DNA of 17,630 nt. It comes from Rhodospirillales bacterium (GTDB lineage: Bacteria; Pseudomonadota; Alphaproteobacteria; Rhodospirillales; JADHTD01). Where the stretch lies: the NCBI GenBank assembly GCA_016776525.1, contig JADHTD010000018.1, positions 1 to 17,630 on the forward strand, given 5' to 3'. The position numbers and the translations under genes are program-made. The notes beneath the pieces were generated by a model. That model searched no databases. It had not been told where the DNA came from and saw only the letters and a program-made list of their open reading frames with translations. Below are positions 1 through 7,069 of the stretch, in pieces (positions within the stretch are counted from its first letter, which is position 1; each line of letters opens with the position of its first letter).

Positions 1-69
1 AATCAGGGTCAGCGGCAGGTCGTTGCCGATTTCCAGGTTGCCGACGGTAATGTGACGGGGTTTGCTCAT
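1..69 (-). CDS. kdsA: 3-deoxy-8-phosphooctulonate synthase, N-terminal fragment
   Basis: Only the first 23 codons lie in the window; the gene runs off the left edge. The reverse strand starts with ATG at 69 and reads MSKPRHITVGNLEIGNDLPL followed by TLI, which resembles the start of KdsA proteins just before their conserved AGPCQLES stretch (outside the window). KdsA condenses phosphoenolpyruvate with arabinose 5-phosphate to Kdo-8-phosphate for lipopolysaccharide. An AGGA motif lies about 7 bases before the ATG. It follows pyrG on the same strand with a 26-base gap, the usual pyrG-kdsA(-eno) order of proteobacteria. The identification rests on a short fragment plus this gene order. Confidence 0.8.
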   Translation of the reverse strand, partial: MSKPRHITVGNLEIGNDLPLTLI

Positions 70-95
70 GAAGGAATCCTAACAGACGGAGCCCG

Positions 96-1721
96 CTAAA
101 CCAGCCGTGATTGTTCGACGGCGGCAGCGATAAACGACGTAAACAGCGGATGCGGATCAAAGGGGCGCGATTTCAGTTCCGGGTGGAATTGCACGCCGAT
201 GAACCAGGGATGGTCCGGATTTTCGACGATCTCCGGCAAGACGCCGTCCGGCGACATGCCGGAAAACAGCAGCCCGGATTTTTCCAGCTGGCCTTTGTAA
301 TTGGTGTTGACCTCGTAGCGGTGGCGGTGGCGTTCATGGATGGTGGTTTCGCCGTAAATCTCGTGGATACGGCTGCCCTTGCGCAGGGAGGCCTCGTAGG
401 CGCCGAGGCGCATGGTGCCGCCTTTGTCGCCGTCGGCGGTGCGTTTCTCGATAACGCCGTCCCGGGCCCATTCGGTCATCAGGCCGACCACCGGGTCGGC
501 GCAGGTGCCGAATTCACTGGAACCGGCCCCTTCAAGTCCGGCCATGTGGCGGGCCGCCTCGACCACCGCCATCTGCATGCCGAGACAGATACCGAAGTAC
601 GGTACATTGTGTTCGCGGGCAAAACGGGCGGCGGCAATTTTACCTTCGACGCCGCGCTCTCCGAAACCGCCGGGCACCAGGATGCCATGCACCCCTTCCA
701 GGTTATGGATCGCGTCCTCGCTTTCGAAGATTTCCGAATCGATCCAGTCCAATTTGACTTTGACGTTGTTGGCAATGCCACCGTGGACCAGGGCCTCATT
801 GAGAGACTTATAGGCATCCAGCAACCCTGTGTATTTACCGACAATGGCAATTTTGACCTCACCTTCCGGGGCCGTCACCCGTTCGACAATTTCCTGCCAG
901 CGGCTGAGGTCCGGGGCAGCCGAGTCAATGCCGAAGTAGCGGCATACCTGCTCATCCAGGCCTTCGGCATGGTAACTGACGGGCACCGCATAGATCGTGT
1001 TGACGTCGAGCGCCGGGATGACCGCTTCCTGGATGACGTTACAGAAAAGGGCGATCTTGCGGCGCTCGGATTCGGGAATTTCCTGTTCCGCCCGGCACAA
1101 CAGCAGGTCCGGCTGGATACCGACGCTGAGCAATTCCTTGACCGAGTGCTGGGTCGGCTTGGTTTTGAGCTCTCCCGCCGTCGGGATGTAGGGAAGAAGG
1201 GTCAAATGCAGGTACATGGCCCGGTCGCGGCCCAGTTCGTTGCCGGCCTGGCGAATCGCCTCCAGGAACGGCAGGCCTTCGATATCGCCAACCGTGCCGC
1301 CGATCTCGCAAAGTACGAAATCCTCGTCTTCCAGGTTGCTGGTGACGTAATTCTTGATGGCGTCTGTGATGTGCGGAATGACCTGGATGGTGGCCCCCAG
1401 GTAGTCGCCGCGCCGTTCCTTGGCGATCACCTCGGAATAGATGCGCCCGGTGGTGACGTTATCGGACTGGCGCGAAGAGACGCCGGTAAAGCGTTCATAG
1501 TGGCCGAGGTCGAGATCGGTCTCCGCCCCGTCGTCGGTAACGTAGACCTCGCCGTGTTGATAGGGGCTCATGGTGCCCGGATCGACGTTGATATAAGGGT
1601 CCAGCTTGCGTAAACGGACCTTGAACCCGCGGGCTTGCAAAAGCGCGCCGAGTGCAGCGGATGCCAGGCCCTTACCGAGTGAGGAAACCACGCCGCCGGT
1701 GATAAAGATAAACCGCGTCAT
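96..1721 (-). CDS. pyrG: CTP synthase
   Basis: The protein has 541 residues, close to the usual 545. It aminates UTP to CTP using ATP and glutamine in the cytosol. The N-terminal amidoligase half opens with FIFITGGVVSSLGKGLAS and continues with KLDPYINVDPGTMSPYQHGE and the CEIGGTVGDIE segment (138-148). From about residue 290 a class I glutamine amidotransferase domain follows, with LVPGGFGERG (348-357), the nucleophile Cys379 in GICLGMQ, and His513/Glu515 in QFHPE. All catalytic residues expected of the family are visible. The ATG at 1721 places the conserved TRFIF start at residue 2. No good Shine-Dalgarno motif precedes it. A hairpin terminator separates it from secG upstream, so it probably has its own promoter. 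kdsA follows. Confidence 0.98.
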   Translation of the reverse strand: MTRFIFITGGVVSSLGKGLASAALGALLQARGFKVRLRKLDPYINVDPGTMSPYQHGEVYVTDDGAETDLDLGHYERFTGVSSRQSDNVTTGRIYSEVIAKERRGDYLGATIQVIPHITDAIKNYVTSNLEDEDFVLCEIGGTVGDIEGLPFLEAIRQAGNELGRDRAMYLHLTLLPYIPTAGELKTKPTQHSVKELLSVGIQPDLLLCRAEQEIPESERRKIALFCNVIQEAVIPALDVNTIYAVPVSYHAEGLDEQVCRYFGIDSAAPDLSRWQEIVERVTAPEGEVKIAIVGKYTGLLDAYKSLNEALVHGGIANNVKVKLDWIDSEIFESEDAIHNLEGVHGILVPGGFGERGVEGKIAAARFAREHNVPYFGICLGMQMAVVEAARHMAGLEGAGSSEFGTCADPVVGLMTEWARDGVIEKRTADGDKGGTMRLGAYEASLRKGSRIHEIYGETTIHERHRHRYEVNTNYKGQLEKSGLLFSGMSPDGVLPEIVENPDHPWFIGVQFHPELKSRPFDPHPLFTSFIAAAVEQSRLV

Positions 1722-1752
1722 GGACCGACACTGTAAGCTATGGGACCGAGTC

Positions 1753-1790
1753 GGATAAAGAGAAAAGGCGGCTTATCTGCCGCCTTTCTT
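1753..1790 (-). terminator. Rho-independent terminator after secG, possibly bidirectional
   Basis: A 9-bp perfect stem (AAAGGCGGC, 1764-1772, with GCCGCCTTT, 1779-1787) encloses a 6-base loop. Read on the minus strand, it lies 35 bases past the secG stop and is followed by a T-rich tail (TTTTCTCTTTATCC). On the plus strand it is followed by CTTGAC and then seven T. No plus-strand gene precedes it, so the secG side is the likely user. Confidence 0.75.
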
Positions 1791-1821
1791 GACTTTTTTT
1801 CCGTTGTCCCCATTTTGCGGC

Positions 1822-2151
1822 TTATTTTGCCACCGGGGCGCTGGGTTCGGAGGACTTTTGCGTCTCTTCCACCTTGACGGGAACGGGCTCGTCGAGAATC
1901 GATTTGGCCTGGCGGCTGCCGCCATAAAGGATGGCCAGAGACATGCTGGTGACAAAAAATCCGGCAGCCAGGATGCCCGTGGTCCGGGTCAGCAGGTTGG
2001 CCGTATCGCGGCCGGACATAAAGCCGCCCATACCGCCGCCGCCGCCACCGCTACCCATACCAAGGCCGCCGCCTTCACTGCGTTGCAGCAGCACGGTGCC
2101 GACCAGGGCGATGGCGATAATCAGGTGTATGACCAGAAGGACAGTAATCAT
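1822..2151 (-). CDS. secG: Protein translocase subunit SecG
   Basis: This 109-residue inner-membrane protein is an accessory subunit of the SecYEG translocon. It has the SecG plan: a first membrane helix (about 2-21, MITVLLVIHLIIAIALVGTV), the conserved LLQRSEGGGLG turn, a very glycine-rich loop (about 27-43), a second helix (about 57-78, TGILAAGFFVTSMSLAIL), and a polar C-terminal tail rich in Pro, Glu and Lys. Its place between tpiA and pyrG is the expected one. The start at 2151 has an AAGGA motif (2163-2167), but 11 bases away, and that motif touches a pair of alternative hairpins. A terminator follows the stop codon. Confidence 0.95.
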   Translation of the reverse strand: MITVLLVIHLIIAIALVGTVLLQRSEGGGLGMGSGGGGGGMGGFMSGRDTANLLTRTTGILAAGFFVTSMSLAILYGGSRQAKSILDEPVPVKVEETQKSSEPSAPVAK

Positions 2152-2165
2152 CGTTCAATAAATCC

Positions 2166-2191
2166 TTGGGGCAGCCCCAAATTTGGGCTGC
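2166..2191 (-). promoter_or_regulatory. Two mutually exclusive hairpins in the secG 5' leader
   Basis: On the minus strand, GCAGCCC (2191-2185) can pair with GGGCTGC (2177-2171) around a 7-base loop. Alternatively, TTGGGG (2180-2175) can pair with CCCCAA (2171-2166) around a 3-base loop. The two stems share bases 2171 and 2175-2177, so both cannot form together. The second stem uses the AA of the secG ribosome-binding motif AAGGA (2167-2163). The pairings are seen; a regulatory role is inferred. Confidence 0.35.
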
Positions 2192-2239
2192 GCGCCGTAT
2201 TTAGTCACTATTTGCCGTTTTGGCCAGTGCTTAATTTGC

Positions 2240-2509
2240 TTAGAGCACATTTAGAGAATACCGAGTCTCTGAGACGCCGTCTCCGATTTGTCGGCAAGGA
2301 AGGACATGTGCCGCGATGCAGGAGCATCACAAGCGTGGCCTGACGATGTCCGAAGGAGCGGAGACGGCGCCTTCCGGTCGACATGCCGGTTCCCTGAACG
2401 TCGTCAAGGATGCTTGACGATGTCCCCGCATCGACGGCGCAACCTTTCCTAGCCAGAAAACCGGTAAATCGATCTCAGTGGCCCGCTATTCTCTAATATG
2501 TGCTCTTAA
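2240..2509. repeat. Long imperfect inverted-repeat element (MITE-like or structured RNA) between tpiA and secG
   Basis: This fills most of the 354-base gene-free stretch 2152-2505. The ends are near-identical inverted repeats: left TTAGAGCACATTTAGAGAATA (2240-2260, split here as TTAGAGCACAT and TTAGAGAATA) and right, read on the minus strand, TAAGAGCACAT then ATTAGAGAATA (2509-2488). The similarity continues inward in matched order: CTGAGA near both ends; GGCAAGGAA...GCCGCGATGC (2292-2319) against GGCTAGGAAA...GCCGTCGATGC (2454-2428); and GCATCACAAGC (2324-2334) against a counterpart at about 2405-2422. The centre is near 2374. Local hairpins are superimposed: CGCCGTCTCCG/CGGAGACGGCG (2275-2285/2359-2369), GATGC-AGGA-GCATC (2315-2328) and TCGTCAAG-GATG-CTTGACGA (2401-2420). 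No open reading frame inside looks real, so any mobility would have to be supplied in trans. Confidence 0.65.
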
Positions 2510-3264
2510 ACCGATTCGGCGATCCCCCAGAAATCTTCAACCGTCAGGCTGGCGCCGCCGATCAGGCCCCCGTCGACATCGGCCAAGGCCAGTAATTCCT
2601 TGGCATTGCCGGGCTTCATGGAGCCGCCATAAAGGATTCGCATGGCGGCGGCTTCGCTTTCTCCCAGGTGCCCGGCCAGTTCACCCCGGATAAAGGCATG
2701 CACGTCCTGTACCTCATCATTGGTCGGCGTGCGGCCGGTGCCGATCGCCCAAACCGGCTCGTAAGCGATCACCGTATTGGCGGCGGTCGCCCCTTCGGGA
2801 AGAGAGCCCGCGATCTGCGCCTTGTTGACGTCGAGGGTCTGTCCGGCGTCCCGCTCGGCTTCCGTCTCACCGATACAAATAACGGCGCCGAGCCCCGCTG
2901 CATGCACGGCGGCAGCCTTGTCCCGGACCGTTTCATTGCTTTCGCCGTGATCCGTGCGCCGCTCGGAATGGCCGACGATAACATAGGCGCAGCCCGCATC
3001 CTTCAGCATGGCGGCGCTGATATCGCCGGTATGGGCCCCCTTTTCGTTGGCATGGCAATCCTGGGCGCCCAGCGCGATACCACTGCCGCCGAGGCAATCG
3101 GCGATTTTGGAAATCAGCGTAAAGGGCGGGCAAACCAGCATTTCAAAGAAAACGTCGCCCGCCGCCGTCATTTTTTCAGCCAGTCCGCTCGCCAGAGAAG
3201 AACCGTCTGCGGTCAATCCGTTCATCTTCCAGTTTCCGGCAATCAGGGGGCGGCGGCTTGTCAT
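2506..3264 (-). CDS. tpiA: Triosephosphate isomerase
   Basis: This 252-residue enzyme has the normal length and interconverts dihydroxyacetone phosphate and glyceraldehyde 3-phosphate in the cytosol. The barrel signatures are all present: AGNWKMN with catalytic Lys13, the electrophile His99 in VIVGHSERR, the base Glu169 in AYEPVWAIGTG (the flexible lid follows), and the phosphate-binding LYGGS (211-215) and GLIGGASL (233-240). The ATG at 3264 is preceded by AAAGG at about 9 bases. It is divergent from ppiD, with 251 bases between them, and is the first gene of the tpiA-secG-pyrG-kdsA run. Its TAA stop sits inside the right end of the inverted-repeat element. Confidence 0.98.
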   Translation of the reverse strand: MTSRRPLIAGNWKMNGLTADGSSLASGLAEKMTAAGDVFFEMLVCPPFTLISKIADCLGGSGIALGAQDCHANEKGAHTGDISAAMLKDAGCAYVIVGHSERRTDHGESNETVRDKAAAVHAAGLGAVICIGETEAERDAGQTLDVNKAQIAGSLPEGATAANTVIAYEPVWAIGTGRTPTNDEVQDVHAFIRGELAGHLGESEAAAMRILYGGSMKPGNAKELLALADVDGGLIGGASLTVEDFWGIAESV

Positions 3265-3515
3265 GGGTTCGGCCTTTCTTGGTTTGGTTTTATGGCAGGT
3301 TAATTTTGCTTCAGCTCAGCAAGACTTTCCGGGCGTTTCTTTACCATACGGAGGAGAACCCCTCCACCCCCTAAGGTGTGGTATAGGGCCTATCCTTACC
3401 AACCAGACAATTCGGAGGTTGCGGGTACCCTGCCCCGCTTTTATGATGCCGCGCTGATTCCGGGCGCCTTTGCGGTCTCCCGGAACGCATACACTGACAT
3501 AAGAACGGAATTCCC
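3265..3515. promoter_or_regulatory. Divergent intergenic region between tpiA and ppiD
   Basis: These 251 bases must hold the promoters for leftward tpiA and rightward ppiD. No consensus -35/-10 pair stands out on either strand. Dyads are visible: TACCA (3342-3346) with TGGTA (3379-3383) enclosing GGAGG/CCTCC (3350-3354/3361-3365), and the short palindrome ATAGGGCCTAT nearby. Short open frames here have no recognisable product. The regulatory assignment comes from position only. Confidence 0.4.
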
Positions 3516-5390
3516 ATGCTGGAAGCAATTCGCAAACGGTCCGCTGGCATCCTCGTTAAACTGCTCTTTGTGCTGTTAATAATCAGCTTCGGCGCCTGGG
3601 GCATCGGCGATTACGTCGGCGGCGGCGGTGGCAGCAACACGGTCGCCACAATCGGTGAGGTCGAAATATCCACCCAGGAATTCAACACCGAATTCCAGCG
3701 TGAATTCAACCGGCTGCGTCAGGCCTTCGGCGGAGAAGTGACGCGCGAACAGGCCCGCGCCTTTGGCATCGACCGCCGGGTACTGGGCCAGATCGTCAAC
3801 CGCATCCTGGTTCAACTCGGCGCCCAGGATCTCGGCGTTTCCATCAGCGACGATCTGATCCGCGAAGAAATCCAGAAAACATCGGCCTTTCATAGCACCA
3901 TCGGCAACTTCGAGAGGGCTTTGTTCGAGCAGGTCCTGCAATCCAACGGTTTGACCGAAGCGGGCTATATCAACCTGCTGCGCACCGAAATGTCGAATGC
4001 CCAGTATCTCGGCAGCATTGAATCCGGCGTCAAAGCCCCCCGCTCCCTGGTCAACCGGGTTTACCGTTACCGCCAGGAAAAACGCACGGCCGATACGGTA
4101 CTGGTCCCGGATTCCTCGATAACCGGCATCAGTGAACCCACCGGCAGTGAGCTGACGGCTTTCCATAAAGAGAATGCCCAGCGGTTCACCGCCCCGGAAT
4201 ACCGCTCGCTGACCGTGGTCGAGTTGCAGGCCGACGAACTGGCCAAGGAAATCTCCGTCGCCGACGAACTCATCAAAGAAGCCTTTGAAAACCGCCAGGA
4301 CGAATTCAACACACCGGAACAGCGCACCCTGCAACAGATGGTGGTCGGCACCGAACTCGACGCCAACATAGCCCATGCCATGCTGGTCAAAGGCGACGAT
4401 TTCGCCACCGTTGCCATGACCGTCGCCAAAATGGACGCCAAGTCCCTGGAACTGGGCAAGATGACCCGCGACAAGCTCTTGCCGGAACTGGCCGAAGCCG
4501 CTTTCGGCATGCCCCAGGGCGGTTTCAGCAAACCGGTAAAAAGCCCGCTGGGCTGGCACATTTTCCGGGTTTCCGGTATCGAACGGGCCCGCCAGAAGAC
4601 CTTCGCTGAAGTCAAAGGGGATTTGACCAAGGAACTGGCCCGGGAAAAAGCCATCGACGGCCTGTTTTCCCTTTCCAACAAATTAGAAGACGCCTTGGGC
4701 GGCGGCTCCACCCTTGAGGAAGCGTCCCAGTCGATCAACCTGAAGACCCGCAAGATCGCCAACATTGATGCCCGCGGCTTAGGCACCGACGGCAAACAAA
4801 TCAGCGGACTGCCGAAAGGCAAGTTCCTGGAGACCGCCTCCCAGACCGAGGAAAGCACCGAGAGCCAGCTCACCGAGTCCGGCACCGACGGATATTTCAT
4901 CCTGCGGGTCGACAAGATTACGGCCCCGGCCTTGAAGCCCCTGGCCTCGATCCGGGGTGACGTCGTCAATGCCTGGAAAGCACAGCAGCGCATCAAGAAA
5001 GGCGAGGAAAAAGCGAAAGCCGCCCTCGCCCGCCTCAAAGGCGGCGCCGATTTCGCAACCGTGGCCACCGAACTGGGAACCAAGGTTTCCACGTCGCCCG
5101 CTTTCACCCGTTTTCCCGATGGCAGCCTGCCGGCGGAAATGGTCACCAATGCTTTCACCCTGAAAAAAGGTGAATACACCCTGGCCCGGGGCGACACCGG
5201 CTATACCATTGCCCGTCTCAAGGACATCCAGGACGCCAACCCGTCATCGGACAAGAAAGGCGTCGATGAAATAAACCGTCTGCTCGAACAGGGCCTGAAG
5301 GTTGATATCAACAGCCAGATTTCCAGCGACCTCAGGAAGCGGTTTCCGGTGACGGTCAACCAAGCCACCCTCGACCGGCTCTTCCAATAA
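3516..5390 (+). CDS. ppiD: Peptidyl-prolyl cis-trans isomerase D (PpiD/SurA_N-type folding factor)
   Basis: This 624-residue protein is a membrane-anchored periplasmic chaperone. A short cytoplasmic start (MLEAIRKRSAG) leads into one membrane helix (about 13-34), then a glycine-rich stretch and a SurA_N-like chaperone region (about 45-190, with IVNRILVQLGAQDLGVSISD). A parvulin-type PpiC domain follows at about 266-355 (EQRTLQQMVV...GDDFATVA...AFGMPQGGFSKPVKSPLGWHIFRV). The C-terminal half carries a second, degenerate repeat of this pattern (GADFATVATELGT...AFTLKKGEYTLARGDTGYTIARL), as in other PpiD proteins. Length and layout match the family; isomerase activity is often weak in PpiD. The ATG at 3516 has only a weak CGGAA motif before it. 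trpE starts 2 bases after the stop, so the two are probably co-transcribed, as seen in related bacteria. Confidence 0.93.
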   Translation: MLEAIRKRSAGILVKLLFVLLIISFGAWGIGDYVGGGGGSNTVATIGEVEISTQEFNTEFQREFNRLRQAFGGEVTREQARAFGIDRRVLGQIVNRILVQLGAQDLGVSISDDLIREEIQKTSAFHSTIGNFERALFEQVLQSNGLTEAGYINLLRTEMSNAQYLGSIESGVKAPRSLVNRVYRYRQEKRTADTVLVPDSSITGISEPTGSELTAFHKENAQRFTAPEYRSLTVVELQADELAKEISVADELIKEAFENRQDEFNTPEQRTLQQMVVGTELDANIAHAMLVKGDDFATVAMTVAKMDAKSLELGKMTRDKLLPELAEAAFGMPQGGFSKPVKSPLGWHIFRVSGIERARQKTFAEVKGDLTKELAREKAIDGLFSLSNKLEDALGGGSTLEEASQSINLKTRKIANIDARGLGTDGKQISGLPKGKFLETASQTEESTESQLTESGTDGYFILRVDKITAPALKPLASIRGDVVNAWKAQQRIKKGEEKAKAALARLKGGADFATVATELGTKVSTSPAFTRFPDGSLPAEMVTNAFTLKKGEYTLARGDTGYTIARLKDIQDANPSSDKKGVDEINRLLEQGLKVDINSQISSDLRKRFPVTVNQATLDRLFQ

Positions 5391-5392
5391 CC

Positions 5393-6913
5393 ATGCACGT
5401 CGAACCTGACTTCCTGACCTTTAAAAAGGTCTTTGACGCCGGTAAGGCGCAGGTGGTCAGGACGTCCCTGGTCGCCGACCTGGAAACGCCGGTTTCCGCC
5501 ATGCTGAAACTGGCCGACGGCCAACCGAACAGTTTCCTGCTGGAATCCGTCGAAGGCGGCGCCATCCGGGGCCGCTATTCGATCATCGGCCTGAAACCGG
5601 ACCTCATCTGGCGGTGCCACGGCAACAAAGCAGAAATCAACCGCCGCGCCCGCTTTGATCCTGATCGCTTCGAAAGTTGCCCGGTCAGCGAAAAGTCCGG
5701 CACCCTGGACAGCCTGCGCGCCGTCATCGCCGAATCCCGGATCGACCTGCCGGATGGCTTGCCGCCGATGGCCTCCGGCCTCGTTGGCTATATGTCCTAT
5801 GACATGGTGAGGCTGGCTGAACGGCTGCCGGACGACAATCCGGATACGCTGGGAGTGCCCGACGGCATTTTCATGCGGCCGACGGTGATGGCTATTTTCG
5901 ACACCATCGAGGACAAGGTGACGGCGATCACGCCGATCTGGCCGGACCAAAGCGATAGCGCCGAAGCCGCCTATGATAAAGCCTGTGAAAGGCTGTCCAA
6001 CATCATCGCCGACTTCGAACGCAGCCTTCCCTATCGCCGGGAAACCGGTGACCGGGGACAGGAATTGCCGATGCCGACATCGAATGTCGGGCGCGAGGGC
6101 TACCACGCCATGGTCAAGAAGGCCAAGGAGTACGTGATGGCCGGTGACATCTTCCAGGTGGTGCCGTCGCAACGCTTTCAGGTGCCGTTTACCCTGCCGC
6201 CGTTTTCCCTTTACCGGTCGCTGCGGCGACTCAATCCGTCGCCGTTCCTGTTTTTCCTCGATTTCGGACAGTTTTCCGTGGTTGGTTCCAGTCCTGAAAT
6301 CCTGGTTCGGTTCCGCGACGGCAAGGTCACCATCCGGCCCATTGCCGGTACCCGCCCGCGGGGCAAGGACAGCGCCGAGGACCAGGCCCTGGCCGAAGAC
6401 CTGCTGGCCGACCCCAAGGAACTGGCTGAACATTTGATGCTGCTCGACCTGGGGCGCAACGACGTCGGGCGGGTCGCCAAGATTGGCACCGTGACGGTCA
6501 CTGAAAAGAACCTGATCGAGCACTATTCCCACGTTATGCACATCGTTTCCAATGTGGAGGGCGTGCTCGACGACGAGAAATTTGATGCCATCGACGCCCT
6601 GTTGGGCGGCTTTCCGGCCGGCACCGTTTCCGGCGCGCCGAAAGTGCGGGCCATGGAAATCATTGATGAGCTGGAACCGGTGCGGCGCGGTATCTACGGC
6701 GGCTGTATCGGTTATTTCGGCGCCAACGGCGAGATGGATACCTGTATCGCGCTCCGCACCGCCGTCGTTAAGGACGGCGCCATGTACGTGCAGGCCGGTG
6801 GCGGCGTCGTCGCCGACAGCGACCCGGAAGCGGAATACCAGGAAAGCCGCAACAAGGCCCGGGCCCTCATCCGGGCTGCCGAAGAAGCGGTCAAATTCGA
6901 AGGCAAACGCTAA
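5393..6913 (+). CDS. trpE: Anthranilate synthase component I
   Basis: This 506-residue enzyme converts chorismate and ammonia to anthranilate, the first committed step of tryptophan synthesis. The N-terminal region carries the LLES motif (residues 49-52), part of the tryptophan feedback site in this family. The C-terminal chorismate-binding domain shows SSPEILVR, GTRPRG, LDLGRNDVGRVA, HIVSNVEG, FPAGTVSGAPKVRAMEIIDE, GIYGGCIGYF and AGGGVVADSDPEAEYQES, so it is complete. The ATG at 5393 begins 2 bases after the ppiD stop with no Shine-Dalgarno motif, which suggests translational coupling. Its glutaminase partner TrpG is not next door but about 6.4 kb downstream, past motAB and the copper genes. 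No tryptophan-rich leader peptide is visible before ppiD or trpE. Confidence 0.97.
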   Translation: MHVEPDFLTFKKVFDAGKAQVVRTSLVADLETPVSAMLKLADGQPNSFLLESVEGGAIRGRYSIIGLKPDLIWRCHGNKAEINRRARFDPDRFESCPVSEKSGTLDSLRAVIAESRIDLPDGLPPMASGLVGYMSYDMVRLAERLPDDNPDTLGVPDGIFMRPTVMAIFDTIEDKVTAITPIWPDQSDSAEAAYDKACERLSNIIADFERSLPYRRETGDRGQELPMPTSNVGREGYHAMVKKAKEYVMAGDIFQVVPSQRFQVPFTLPPFSLYRSLRRLNPSPFLFFLDFGQFSVVGSSPEILVRFRDGKVTIRPIAGTRPRGKDSAEDQALAEDLLADPKELAEHLMLLDLGRNDVGRVAKIGTVTVTEKNLIEHYSHVMHIVSNVEGVLDDEKFDAIDALLGGFPAGTVSGAPKVRAMEIIDELEPVRRGIYGGCIGYFGANGEMDTCIALRTAVVKDGAMYVQAGGGVVADSDPEAEYQESRNKARALIRAAEEAVKFEGKR

Positions 6914-6942
6914 AACCCTCTGAGACATCCATCCGGTAATAG

Positions 6943-7063
6943 TTGACCATTATCATACAGTTATGCTCAATATTTTGCTAAATATGATTCCCAAGGGGTT
7001 GCCGGGCCTGCGTCGTTCGGTCTGACTGGTATGTGAGGGTGCCACGGGTCCCCGCTTAAGGAG
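6943..7063 (+). promoter_or_regulatory. Leader and candidate promoter of motAB
   Basis: The 156 bases between trpE and motA turn AT-rich in the middle. Candidate elements are a TTGACC hexamer at 6943-6948, with no good -10 at the usual distance, and a TATGAT hexamer at 6983-6988, with a poor -35. A strong AAGGAG at 7058-7063 lies 6 bases before the motA ATG. No clear trpE terminator hairpin is seen. The ribosome-binding site is convincing; the promoter elements are tentative. Confidence 0.4.
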
Positions 7064-7069
7064 ACAGAG

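Noticed and set aside
111..1613. 500-codon open frame on the plus strand across pyrG
   Set aside because: It lies wholly antisense to a complete CTP synthase with all catalytic motifs. Its translation has the biased composition of a high-GC reverse-strand shadow and no family signature.
1789..2343. 184-codon plus-strand frame through secG and into the repeat element
   Set aside because: It runs antisense over SecG. The intergenic part is the inverted repeat, and no recognisable protein results.
2152..2505. tRNA or known small RNA (for example SRP RNA) in the gene-free stretch
   Set aside because: Several hairpins exist, but I see no tRNA arm pattern, no CCA end and no SRP tetraloop motif. 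The long inverted-repeat symmetry explains the structure better.
3576..5197. Two long minus-strand frames across ppiD
   Set aside because: Both are antisense to a well-supported PpiD and overlap each other. Neither shows domains or ribosome-binding sites.
5201..6928. 575-codon open frame on the minus strand across trpE
   Set aside because: It is antisense to a full-length TrpE and continues into ppiD antisense. The His/Arg/Gly/Asp-rich composition is typical of an out-of-frame shadow.
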